Assembly: GCF_001552215.1 (NCBI RefSeq)
Contig: NZ_BCQT01000032.1
Span: 1-58,576 of the forward strand
From: Actinomadura macra NBRC 14102
GTDB lineage: Bacteria > Actinomycetota > Actinomycetes > Streptosporangiales > Streptosporangiaceae
DNA: 58,576 bases
Direction of reading: 5' to 3'
Made by a program: the position numbers and the translations under genes. The notes under the pieces were generated by a model that saw nothing but the letters and a program-made list of their open reading frames with translations, searched no databases and was not told where the DNA came from. Numbering within the stretch: the stretch's first letter is position 1; every line of letters starts with the position of its first letter. Positions 35,935 through 44,158 of this stretch are shown here, one piece after another.

Positions 35935-36677
35935 TCCTTCGTACCGCCGCAGCGCGCCTGCACACCGCGCAGACAGCCCTGCGGCCCGCCGCCGGCCGCC
36001 AGGACCACGCCGTCCCGGCGGCCGCAGCGACCCTGGCCATCACCGGCGCCAGCATCATCGCCTTCACTCTCGCCGCCCAGCGACACGCGCCGCAGCCGCC
36101 ACTCACCGTAGGCGCGCCACCTCAAGCACCAGCCGCCACCCCGGCCCCCGGCCCCATCGCAACACCATCGGCTTCCCCGCTGCCCTACGCCGTCCCGGCC
36201 CGGATCGAAATCCCCGCGATCAAGTTGAGCGCGGCGATCATCGCGCTCGGGCTCAACGACGATGGCACCCTCCAAGCCCCCCAGCCGGGACCCGACTACG
36301 ACAAGGCCGCCTGGTACACCGGCTCAGCCGCACCAGGCCAACCCGGAACCGCCATCATCGAAGGCCACCTCGACTCCGCCCGCAACGGCCCCTCGGTCTT
36401 CTACCGGCTCGGAGCCACGCGCCCCGGCGACCTGATCACCATCACCCGCACCGATCACCAGAAAGCGACCTACCGCCTCGACACCATCAGGCGCTACCCC
36501 AAAACCGCCTTTCCCACCGACACCGTCTTCCGCGACACTGACCCCCCATCACTCCGGCTGATCACCTGCGGCGGCCGCTTCAACACCCGCACCCACCACT
36601 ACACCGACAACACGGTCGCCTTCGCCACCCTCACACCACCCCCGACACGCCACCACAGACCCGAACTCACCGCCTGA
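35931..36677 (+). CDS. class F sortase
   Basis: A 248-residue membrane-anchored transpeptidase. One N-terminal helix (AAAATLAITGASIIAFTLAA), a Pro/Ala-rich linker, then the sortase barrel from ARIEIPAIKLSAAIIALGLN. The catalytic His is in TAIIEGHLDSA, Cys in LRLITCGGRF and a candidate Arg in RFNTRTHHY. Length and motifs fit the actinobacterial class F sortases. It is coupled (ATGA) to the DUF4331 gene, its likely dedicated substrate. Confidence 0.92.
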   Translation: MILRTAAARLHTAQTALRPAAGRQDHAVPAAAATLAITGASIIAFTLAAQRHAPQPPLTVGAPPQAPAATPAPGPIATPSASPLPYAVPARIEIPAIKLSAAIIALGLNDDGTLQAPQPGPDYDKAAWYTGSAAPGQPGTAIIEGHLDSARNGPSVFYRLGATRPGDLITITRTDHQKATYRLDTIRRYPKTAFPTDTVFRDTDPPSLRLITCGGRFNTRTHHYTDNTVAFATLTPPPTRHHRPELTA

Positions 36678-36917
36678 CCATCACCGGTCGCGGCGGGGGT
36701 CCCTATGGGGCTCGTCAAACAGCCTTCGGTGTCCCCGGAGGTTGGGAAGGAAGTGCCGCGTGCGGAGAGCAGCGCGCAATCGCGGGTTCGCGGCCGAGCA
36801 GACGTCCGGTGACAGGGCCCCTCGTCGTCGGTCCACGTCGCCCTCGCCCCGCGCAGGGAACGCCTCGGCCGCGTATCCACCGATCGCCATGCCGGGAACG
36901 GGCTCATCGTCAGGTGA

Positions 36918-37463
36918 TCACCGCCTCGATTTCCAAACCTTGTCGCCGACCATCACGCCTCCGGCGGCCATCGGCAGGGTGATGTCGATGACGAAGTCGC
37001 GGCGGTTGATCTCAGCGCTCGCCGAGAAGCCCGCCCTCGGCCCGCGCGAGTCGCTGGTGAAGCCGAGAGGTTCGAGTACCAGCGGGACGGGACGTGTGAC
37101 GCCGTGCAGGGTCAGCTCACCGGAGATCAGCCAGTCGTCACCCCGGAACGCCATACTGACGGAACGGTAGGACATCTCCGGGTACCGTTCGACGTCGAGA
37201 AAATCGGCTGAGCGCACGTGCTTGTCTCGGTCCTCGTTGCGGGTGTCGATCGAGGCCATGTCGACGTGCGCGGTCACCGAGGAGGCGAGCGGGTCCTTGG
37301 CCGTGACGATGGTGCCGCCGAAGGTGGTGAAGTGGCCGCGGAACCGACTGATCATCATGTGCCGGACGGTGAACGCCACCAGAGGGTGCACCGGATCGAT
37401 CTGCCAGGTCGCCGCACGGTAGCCGGGAATCGGGATCGAGGATTGTTCGGGCATGGGTATCAC
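36918..37463 (-). CDS. YceI-family protein
   Basis: A 178-181-residue protein of the YceI lipid-binding fold: YRAATWQIDPVHPLVAFTVR, MMISRFRGHFTTFGGTI, ASIDTRNEDRDKHVRSADFL, SGELTLHGVTRPVPL. No signal peptide is visible, so this member is likely cytoplasmic. GTG 37463 or ATG 37454 could be the start. YceI proteins bind isoprenoid-type lipids; the role here is unknown. Confidence 0.92.
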   Translation of the reverse strand: MIPMPEQSSIPIPGYRAATWQIDPVHPLVAFTVRHMMISRFRGHFTTFGGTIVTAKDPLASSVTAHVDMASIDTRNEDRDKHVRSADFLDVERYPEMSYRSVSMAFRGDDWLISGELTLHGVTRPVPLVLEPLGFTSDSRGPRAGFSASAEINRRDFVIDITLPMAAGGVMVGDKVWKSRR

Positions 37464-37506
37464 GTCTCCGTCGAATTCGTGGGTGTCCGGACCGGCAGGG
37501 TGGGGG

Positions 37507-38067
37507 CTAGCTGCCGGCCCAGATCTTCTTGTAGGCGCTGCGGAAGTCGACTGGCGGTTCGTACTGCGCGCCCGAGGCGGGCAGGTTGTGCTCCTTGTCG
37601 ACGAACTGCCAGCCGCCGCCCTCGCTCGGCAGGGTGCGCGGGTTCTGGCCGGCGAAGACGCGGTTGAGCGTGTCGGCGAGTCCCCACATCAGCCATGAGT
37701 ACGGCAGCGGGACCGAGGCGGTCTGGGTGCCCTGGCGGATCAGCTCGTAGTTGAGCCTGCCGCCTTCTCCGCCCACGACGATGACGTTCTTGCCGCGCAG
37801 CGGTGACTGCTGGATCGCGGTTTGCATGCCGATACCGAAGAGTTGGTCGCTGTCCACTCCGATGGCCTTGGAGTCGGGATTGGCCAGGATTCCGCTCTTC
37901 CAGATCTGCGTGGCCGGGTTGGGTACCTGGTTGAAGGCGAAGTCGACCGGGACCAAGCGGCATTTGGGGCAATCGCGCTTGATGAGGGTTTCGAACGCGG
38001 AATCGATCGCCGAGTAGACCCGAGATGTGCTTCTGATACGCGCTGGCACCATCGAGGCCCGCACCAA
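37507..38067 (-). pseudogene. sugar-type substrate-binding protein, N-terminally truncated
   Basis: The frame encodes VYSAIDSAFETLIKRDCPKC, IWKSGILANPDSKAIGVDSD, RGKNVIVVGGEGGRLNYELI and PYSWLMWGLADTLNRVF, the C-terminal two-thirds of a periplasmic-binding (PBP1, ribose-type) protein. The signal peptide and first lobe are missing: the region upstream is occupied by the BTAD regulator end at 38090. No permease or ATPase genes are nearby. It is likely a relic. Confidence 0.7.
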
Positions 38068-38089
38068 TCCGCGTGTCCGGCCGAAGGGG

Positions 38090-40819
38090 TCAGTGGTCCT
38101 GGAGGTTGGTGAGGAGTTGGTGGGTTTGGTCGTTGGGTTCGGTGTTGAGGTCGGTGAGGCGGGTGGTGAGGAGTTGGTAGGTGCGGTGGGCGGCGTCGGG
38201 GTGGCCGAGTCGGGTTTGGAGTTGCATGACGTCGCGGTAGAGGTGTTCGGCGTAGGGGTCGTGGGTGATGGCCTGTTCGAGGACGGCCAGGGCTTGTTCC
38301 GGGTGGTCGTGCTGGAGGTGCCGGGCGTGTTGGGTGAGGGCGTCGATGGCGGCGCGGCGGAGGTATTCGCGGTGGGCTTCGGCCCAGTGGTAGGTGAGGT
38401 CGGTGGCGAAGTCGGCGGTGTAGAGGTTGGTGATGGGTTTGAGGGCGGCGGTTCGTTCGGTGTCGTTGGTTGCGTGGCGGCCGTGGGTGAGGGCTCTAGT
38501 GAGTTGCCACAGGTCGATGTTGATGAGGTGGGAGTCGAGGCGGTAGCGGCCGGCGATGTGGATGACGAACATGGGTTCGCGGAGGCCGGTGTGGGTGCGC
38601 AGGACTTTGCGGATGTTGGCTACGGCGGTGTTGAACGCGGTGGTGGCGGTGTCGGGGGAGTGGTCGGGCCACAGGGCGCCGATTGCTTGGTCGCGGGTGA
38701 TGCCGTCGGGGTGGAGGGCGAGGTAGGTGAGCAGGTCGCGGGCGCTGCGGCGGATGCCGGTGGTGATGAGGCCGTTGGCGGTGTGCAGGCGGATCTGGCC
38801 GAGAACCTGCAGGCGTGCAGGTCGCGGGTGGTCCTCGTCGGCGGGATGTGGTGGCGGGGCGAGCGCGGCGGGTTCTTGGATGGTTGTGGGGGTGGTCTGG
38901 CTGCTTGCGCCGTTGTCGGTCGATGTGGAGACATTGTTGGTGGGCGGGGCGCCGGTGGCGGTGTGCAGGGTGTGGAGCATGGCGGTGGCGTCGTCGGCGG
39001 TGAGGTGGAACAGGCGTGCGCCGAGCAGGGTGCTGGCGTGGGGGCCGTCGGCGTTCGTGATGGTGGTGTTGTCGGTGAGGTGGGCGTTGGTCGCGGTGGG
39101 GCAGAGGCCGAGGGTGAGGGCGCCGATGCCGTAGCGGCGGGCGAGTTGGGTGATGGTGTGCAGGGCCGCGGCGTTTTTGTGGTCGGGGGTGGAGGCGACC
39201 AGGAGCAGGGTGGGGAGCGGTTCGGCCGGGTCGGTGGCGCGCAGGGCGGGCAGATCTGGTTGGTCCGCTGTTTCCAGGAGCCGGGCGCGGCGCAGGACTT
39301 CTGCCTCCAACTGCGTGAGGGCGGCACTCAGGTTGGGCATGGTGGTGAGGCCGGGAAGAGCGGCGGCGAGTTCGCTGCCGGGGTAGATGGCCTGGAGGTC
39401 GGGCTGGGGGATGAGGAGTTCGACGCGGTCGCGGGACGCCTTGGCCAGCAGCTCGGTGATGATGGCGCGAGCTGCGCCGAGTGCGGTGTCGCCGGACAGG
39501 CTGAGGTGAAGTCCGGGCAGGGGCAGGCTGACGGGGTGCTGGTTGCGGGTGCCCAGAGTGATGCTCTCGGGTGCTGGGGTGATGCGGTCGTGTGCGACGA
39601 GCTCGGCGTCGGAGGGGATTGAGGCGTCCTGGTCAACGCGGGTCTGGTCCAGATGGGCCTTGCGTACCTGGGCGACCGGTGCCGGTGGGGTGGGTTCGCG
39701 CGGCGGGGGGTCTTCTGTGGTCGTGGTGCCTGGGCGGTGTTGGTGGCGGCGGTGGAGCCGGGTGGCGGCGACGGCGATGCTGAGCGCTGCGGCCAGGCCG
39801 AGGCCGATGTAGGAGCCCGATGGCAGCGTGACGGCTGAGGAAGGGTGCTCCTCGTCCAGGGTCCGGTTGGTCGGCGAGGGCTGGTTGGCGGTTGGCTGGC
39901 CTGTGGGTGGCGGTGCGACGATTGGGCTGGGGATTGGCGATGGCCTGGCCGCGTTCGGGGTTGGTGGCCGACCGGGAGGTCGTCGGGTGTGGTCGGCGCG
40001 AGTATCGGCGTCTGGTGACGGCTGTTCGGTTCGGGATGGTGGGGATGGGCGGGATGGTGCTGACCATGGGGTTGTCTTGTTGATCGGGGGTAGTCGTATC
40101 CGCTGGCCGGGGTGGAGGTCGGCAGGGTTGCTCAGGGCGGGGACACCGTCGGGTTGATCGAGGTGTTTGCTGGCTTTGTAGATGGTGGGGTAGAGGCTGC
40201 CGGAGCCGTAGGCGCGATGGGCGATGGCCCACAACGTGTCGCCGCGTTCAACCACACGCGTCCGCCAAGCGGTGGGGTTGGGAGCCTGCTGGTCAGTGGG
40301 CTTGTCGCTGAGTAGGGGCGCCCATTCGCCGTCGTCGGTGGTAGTGGTGTCGGCGCCGGATGAGGACGGCGCGGGGGTGGGGGGTTCGGGGATGGGCGAA
40401 GGGGTGGTGGTGTGGGTGCTGGCTGAGGCGTGGGTGGTGAGGGTGGCGGTGCTGAGGACGAGGGTGGCGGTGGCGAGCAGGTTCCGGGCCAGCATTTGCA
40501 GCGGACGTACTGGACGCGGCAGAAACGGTGCGGATCGTCCGGCCAGGTAGCTGATGGTTTCGGTGCAGGTGGCGATGGCGAACACGGTCCAGGCCGCCCA
40601 GCCCAGCAGGCGCATCGCCGTCAGGAACAGGCGTTGGTCGGTGTCAGGCCGCAGCAGTATCGTGGTGATCTGGGCACTGGACGGCAGGGTGTCGGGGACG
40701 GGGGAGCCGGCGACGGCATGCAGGCCGATCGGCGCTCCGACCAGCAGGATGGCGAAGACGAGCACCGCGCCCAGGCCGCGGCAGACCTCGACGAGGCGAG
40801 GGCGGACAGGATTGTTCAT
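38090..40819 (-). CDS. membrane LysM / winged-helix / BTAD regulator
   Basis: A 909-residue protein, last gene of the pilus operon. Three N-terminal hydrophobic segments (about 13-35, 62-85, 108-130) precede a LysM-like module (RVVERGDTLWAIAHRAYGSG, LHPGQRIRLP, about 187-248). A Pro-rich linker and another membrane helix (GLGLAAALSIAVAA, about 338-353) follow. The C-terminal part has an OmpR-type winged helix (LLTYLALHPDGITRDQAIGA, about 690-710) and a BTAD domain ending LQTRLGHPDAAHRTYQLLT. The topology would sense the wall outside and bind DNA inside. The ATG overlaps the TadG stop (ATGA). Homologous to the fragment at 2200. Confidence 0.9.
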   Translation of the reverse strand: MNNPVRPRLVEVCRGLGAVLVFAILLVGAPIGLHAVAGSPVPDTLPSSAQITTILLRPDTDQRLFLTAMRLLGWAAWTVFAIATCTETISYLAGRSAPFLPRPVRPLQMLARNLLATATLVLSTATLTTHASASTHTTTPSPIPEPPTPAPSSSGADTTTTDDGEWAPLLSDKPTDQQAPNPTAWRTRVVERGDTLWAIAHRAYGSGSLYPTIYKASKHLDQPDGVPALSNPADLHPGQRIRLPPINKTTPWSAPSRPSPPSRTEQPSPDADTRADHTRRPPGRPPTPNAARPSPIPSPIVAPPPTGQPTANQPSPTNRTLDEEHPSSAVTLPSGSYIGLGLAAALSIAVAATRLHRRHQHRPGTTTTEDPPPREPTPPAPVAQVRKAHLDQTRVDQDASIPSDAELVAHDRITPAPESITLGTRNQHPVSLPLPGLHLSLSGDTALGAARAIITELLAKASRDRVELLIPQPDLQAIYPGSELAAALPGLTTMPNLSAALTQLEAEVLRRARLLETADQPDLPALRATDPAEPLPTLLLVASTPDHKNAAALHTITQLARRYGIGALTLGLCPTATNAHLTDNTTITNADGPHASTLLGARLFHLTADDATAMLHTLHTATGAPPTNNVSTSTDNGASSQTTPTTIQEPAALAPPPHPADEDHPRPARLQVLGQIRLHTANGLITTGIRRSARDLLTYLALHPDGITRDQAIGALWPDHSPDTATTAFNTAVANIRKVLRTHTGLREPMFVIHIAGRYRLDSHLINIDLWQLTRALTHGRHATNDTERTAALKPITNLYTADFATDLTYHWAEAHREYLRRAAIDALTQHARHLQHDHPEQALAVLEQAITHDPYAEHLYRDVMQLQTRLGHPDAAHRTYQLLTTRLTDLNTEPNDQTHQLLTNLQDH

Positions 40820-41211
40820 GGCCTGTCGGGTCCTCGCACTCCGGTGATCAGATTCGCGGTCGCGGAGGCGTCGGCCCGCAGGTGGGTGATGCCGATGACG
40901 GGGAGGAACAGCGCTGGCCGGGTGACGGTGACCTGGACGCGGATGGCGCGGGTCCCGGAGGCGGTCACGGTTCCGATGTAGCCGGCGTCTCGCAGGTAGG
41001 TGCGGGCGGCGCGTATCGCCGACCGGCGGTCCACGGTGAACTCGCCGCGGGCATAGGCGCGATCGAGGTCGACTTGGCCGGCGCCTGCGCGTGCGGCTTC
41101 CTGGGCGACGGTGGTGGCGTCCCGGCGGGCTTCGAGGTTTTGCTCCACATCGACGACGGCGCCGAAGAGCACCAGCACGACCAGGGTGATGATGACCGCG
41201 AAGATACTCAC
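40816..41211 (-). CDS. TadG-like pilus-assembly protein
   Basis: About 131 residues from GTG 41211 (SIFAVIITLVVLVLFGAVVD, then EARRDATTVAQEAARAGAGQ). A single N-terminal membrane helix followed by an extracytoplasmic domain fits actinobacterial TadE/TadG minor pilins. The start is uncertain; the frame is open further upstream, but the helix should lie near the N terminus. The TGA overlaps the next gene's ATG. Confidence 0.8.
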   Translation of the reverse strand: MSIFAVIITLVVLVLFGAVVDVEQNLEARRDATTVAQEAARAGAGQVDLDRAYARGEFTVDRRSAIRAARTYLRDAGYIGTVTASGTRAIRVQVTVTRPALFLPVIGITHLRADASATANLITGVRGPDRP

Positions 41212-41272
41212 GTCAGTCTCACCCGAAGATCGCCTGCGCCAGACGGGCGCGTCGGGGTGGACGTCATTGCGG

Positions 41273-41731
41273 TCACCCTGCCTTTGCGCGGTAGGGGTCG
41301 ATGGGAGAACGGTGGGTCTTGGTGACAGTGCGGGTTCCCGGCATGCCGGGCAACGCGACGTCAGCGAGCCGGATCGCGCAAGTGACGCGAGCCGACACGA
41401 CGGCGCCCTGGCCGACCGGACGGCCGAACCCGGCCAGGTCGAGCCGGACGGTCGGCGTGCAGTGCAGGTCATGGTCGCGCAGCGTCGTCATCGCGCTGGT
41501 GACCGCGCCCGCGCGAGCGCGCCCGACGGTGCGGGCGATGGATGCCTGCCGCGCGGCATCCGCGGCGGCCTGAGTCACCACGGCGGCACCGTGTTGGACG
41601 CGCATCGCGGTCAGTAGCCCGGCCAGGAAGAGGATGAACAGCGGCGCGAGGATGGCGGCCTCGACGGTGGCGTTCCCTGCGTCCCTCGAATGAAGCGATG
41701 ACTTCGGCCGCCAGGCGATCCGGATGTTCAT
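41273..41731 (-). CDS. TadE-family pseudopilin (second)
   Basis: A 152-residue protein. After a basic N terminus comes the TadE signature GNATVEAAILAPLFILFLAG with the E at +5 of the helix, as in type IV pilin-like proteins. The remainder is extracytoplasmic. Overlaps the previous gene by 4 bp (ATGA at 41728-41731). Confidence 0.88.
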   Translation of the reverse strand: MNIRIAWRPKSSLHSRDAGNATVEAAILAPLFILFLAGLLTAMRVQHGAAVVTQAAADAARQASIARTVGRARAGAVTSAMTTLRDHDLHCTPTVRLDLAGFGRPVGQGAVVSARVTCAIRLADVALPGMPGTRTVTKTHRSPIDPYRAKAG

Positions 41732-42126
41732 GGTCGCCCGGGGATGGTGAAGCGTTCGCGGGCGCCGCGTACGGTCCGGGTGATGTCGATATGGACGCCG
41801 GGCATGATCGTCGGAGCGCTGCCGGTCACGCGCACGGTGACGGTGGTGCTCCCGGTCACCGTGGCGACGGGTGAGCGCAGAACGGGTTCGGCGCGGGCGA
41901 ACTGGACTGCGGCGGTACGGCCTTGTGCGGTGGTGCCGTGGTGGGCGCGGGCCACGCGTAGTCCTTCTTCGGCGGCCGACAATGCGATGTCGCCGGCGAC
42001 CGACACCATCACCGCTTGCAGCAACGCCAGAAACAGCAGACCCACGGCGGGGAAGATGATGGCGGTGGTGAGGGCGGCCGAGCCAGCCTCCCGTTCCGCC
42101 TTCCCGGGGAAACGACGACAGGTCAT
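41728..42126 (-). CDS. TadE-family pseudopilin (first)
   Basis: A 132-residue protein starting MTCRRFPGKAEREAGSAALT. One membrane helix (TTAIIFPAVGLLFLALLQAV) precedes a domain with AEEGLRVARAHHGTTAQGRT. Its ATG at 42126 overlaps the stop of the Flp-like gene (42123). Likely a minor pilin. Confidence 0.82.
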   Translation of the reverse strand: MTCRRFPGKAEREAGSAALTTAIIFPAVGLLFLALLQAVMVSVAGDIALSAAEEGLRVARAHHGTTAQGRTAAVQFARAEPVLRSPVATVTGSTTVTVRVTGSAPTIMPGVHIDITRTVRGARERFTIPGRP

Positions 42127-42371
42127 GGGCCGCTGGCTCCGGGAATCTTGTTGATCCAGGCATGCACCTTCCCGGAGACCGCGAGGTAGACGGTGAAGGC
42201 CAGGCCCGCGAAGCCCGCGACGATGATGATCGTCTCGACCGTGCTCGATCCGCGGTCGCGATCGTGGCACAGGTCGGCGATGAGCTGGTCACGGCGGTTG
42301 ATCACGGCGACCGCAGTCTTGGTGGTGATGGCGTTGAGTGTGCGCAAAGGTTCCCCCGTGGTTGGTGGCAT
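42123..42371 (-). CDS. Flp-like pilin
   Basis: An 82-residue protein with a basic, cleavable-type N terminus and a single hydrophobic helix: DRGSSTVETIIIVAGFAGLA FTVYLAVS in order. The G-S-S-T-V-E context (prepilin peptidase site with Glu at about +5) fits Flp-type pilins. It lies between the TadC and TadE genes, the expected position for the major pilin. No prepilin peptidase gene is in the window. Confidence 0.75.
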   Translation of the reverse strand: MPPTTGEPLRTLNAITTKTAVAVINRRDQLIADLCHDRDRGSSTVETIIIVAGFAGLAFTVYLAVSGKVHAWINKIPGASGP

Positions 42372-42380
42372 GGGTGTGGC

Positions 42381-43277
42381 TCAGCCCGATCCAAGGAGCT
42401 TGGAGAAGAACGGGAAGCCGATCAGGATCACGAAGCCGAGCATGAGCAGGGAGGTGGGCACCCACATCGCGGTGGTACGGGCGTTGGCTTCCGCGCGTGC
42501 CGCAGCGGACGCCTCGTGCCGCATCGAGGCGATCTTGGCGATCAGGACGTCGTGCATCTTGGCGCCCTGGCTACCGGCGATCTCGGCGGTGTGCGCCAGA
42601 TCGATCAGATCACCGACGTCGATGTCGGCCCCGAGTTGAGCCAGCCCGCGCCAGGGCTGCTGCTGGGCGTGCCGGGCCCGGGTCAGCGCCTGGTGGACGC
42701 GCTGGAACGGCCACCCATCGGTGATCTTCGCCGGATTCTCCAGCGCGCTGTTCAGCGCCGCACCTGCTTGACGTTCCAGGGCGACCAGTTGCAGGTAGCA
42801 GGTGAAGGCGTAGCGGAAGTCCTTGCGGCGCTGCCGAGCCTGGGAGCGCACGCTCCAGTCCGGCACCATCGACAGCGCCACCGCCAGCACCAGCCCCGCC
42901 AGCACCGGCACCCTCCACGGGGGCGAACCACCGGCCAAACTCACCAAGCCGCCCAGCACCGAGGGCGCGGCCAGCCCGGTGAGAAACAGCGACAGTTTGA
43001 CCAGCATGAATCGCTCGACCGAGCGCCCGAGCAAGTCCAGGTCGCTGAGGGGAACAGCGAGCAATCCGCTAGGGCGCGCGACCCGCTTGACCAGCCATCG
43101 TCCCCAACGCTCGCTGCCGCTCATGCGGGAGGCCAGGGCATCGTCGGGATGAATCGGGGTGGGTTGGATGCGTGCCAGAGCGGCGTCCAAGCGCGGCGGT
43201 GCGGGCCGCAACTCCCCGACGAGCACGATCACTCCGACGGCAGCCAGGCACCCGACTAGCGCGGCGAGCGCGGTCAT
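42381..43277 (-). CDS. tadC: TadC-like inner-membrane platform protein (T2SSF)
   Basis: A 298-residue protein with N-terminal and C-terminal membrane helices and a T2SSF-type cytoplasmic domain (DFRYAFTCYLQLVALERQAG, then LAHTAEIAGSQGAKMHDVLI). It assembles pilus subunits with TadB and CpaF. Overlaps tadB by 4 bp. Confidence 0.92.
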   Translation of the reverse strand: MTALAALVGCLAAVGVIVLVGELRPAPPRLDAALARIQPTPIHPDDALASRMSGSERWGRWLVKRVARPSGLLAVPLSDLDLLGRSVERFMLVKLSLFLTGLAAPSVLGGLVSLAGGSPPWRVPVLAGLVLAVALSMVPDWSVRSQARQRRKDFRYAFTCYLQLVALERQAGAALNSALENPAKITDGWPFQRVHQALTRARHAQQQPWRGLAQLGADIDVGDLIDLAHTAEIAGSQGAKMHDVLIAKIASMRHEASAAARAEANARTTAMWVPTSLLMLGFVILIGFPFFSKLLGSG

Positions 43278-44158
43278 GTGCCTGCCTCCTGCTCAGCTGC
43301 TACACGTGTGGCGTGTAGGAAGCGGGTACCGGTGGACAAGACGGCCAGTCGCCGCATCCACCACAACCCCGCCGCGTAGATCCCGGCGACGATGGCCAGC
43401 ACGCCCTGCCCGACGGACGTGCCGTAGGGATCGGCGAGCGTCGAGGAGGCGGCGAAGAACACACTCAACATGCCCACGGACGCCACGATCACGATCAGAG
43501 TCGTCCGCAGGCCGGCCCGTTCGGCCTCCACGTCCCGCCGCACGATCACCTCCTGCTCCACCGCCTCGGCCAGCAATCTCAACGCCTCCTGGGTACCGGG
43601 GCCGCGGCGGTGCGAGGCCAGGATCAGCGCGCAGGCGATCAGGTCGGCGACCGGGTCGTCCAGTTCGTCGGCGAACGCCCGGAGCGCATGCTCGGTGCTG
43701 GCATGGTTGGTCAGCCGCTCAGCGAGAGTCTGGACCGGATCGCGGATACTGCCGGGTGCGACGCGGACACTGTCGGCCAGGGCCTGTTCCAGTCCACGGC
43801 TGGCGCCGACCATCTCGGCCAGCCGCCGCGACCACTGAGCCAACGCCTCCAACCGGGCGATCCGGCGCTGCGGCGCCCGGCCCGAGAGCATCGGCGGCAG
43901 CGCATACACGGCCGCAGCGGCGGCCAGGGCAGCGACCGGCCACCCCGACAGCACCAGCACACCCAGCGCGGCCCCGGCACCGGCCAGCAGCCGGTTCCGG
44001 CGCCCCGGCCACGCGGGCGACCGCAGCACCCGTCGCCAACGCGACGGCGGACGCCCCTCCCGCGCCCCCGGTTCAGTTCCCCGCACCCCGGCTACCGCGG
44101 TGATGACCGCCCCTGCGGCGCACATCCCCGTGAACGCGGCCAGCAGCAGCATTATCAC
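43274..44158 (-). CDS. tadB: TadB-like inner-membrane platform protein (T2SSF)
   Basis: A 294-residue protein. It has helices near the N terminus, the T2SSF-type domain (LEALAQWSRRLAEMVGASRG, LEQALADSVRVAPGSI, CALILASHRRGPGTQEALRL), and two C-terminal helices. It partners TadC. The 4-bp overlaps on both sides imply strict coupling. Confidence 0.92.
   Translation of the reverse strand: MIMLLLAAFTGMCAAGAVITAVAGVRGTEPGAREGRPPSRWRRVLRSPAWPGRRNRLLAGAGAALGVLVLSGWPVAALAAAAAVYALPPMLSGRAPQRRIARLEALAQWSRRLAEMVGASRGLEQALADSVRVAPGSIRDPVQTLAERLTNHASTEHALRAFADELDDPVADLIACALILASHRRGPGTQEALRLLAEAVEQEVIVRRDVEAERAGLRTTLIVIVASVGMLSVFFAASSTLADPYGTSVGQGVLAIVAGIYAAGLWWMRRLAVLSTGTRFLHATRVAAEQEAGT

Noticed and set aside
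38027..39622. 531-codon plus-strand frame inside the LysM-BTAD gene
   Set aside because: Val/Gly-rich shadow of the biased minus-strand codons; no motif, and the opposite strand is a clear regulator.
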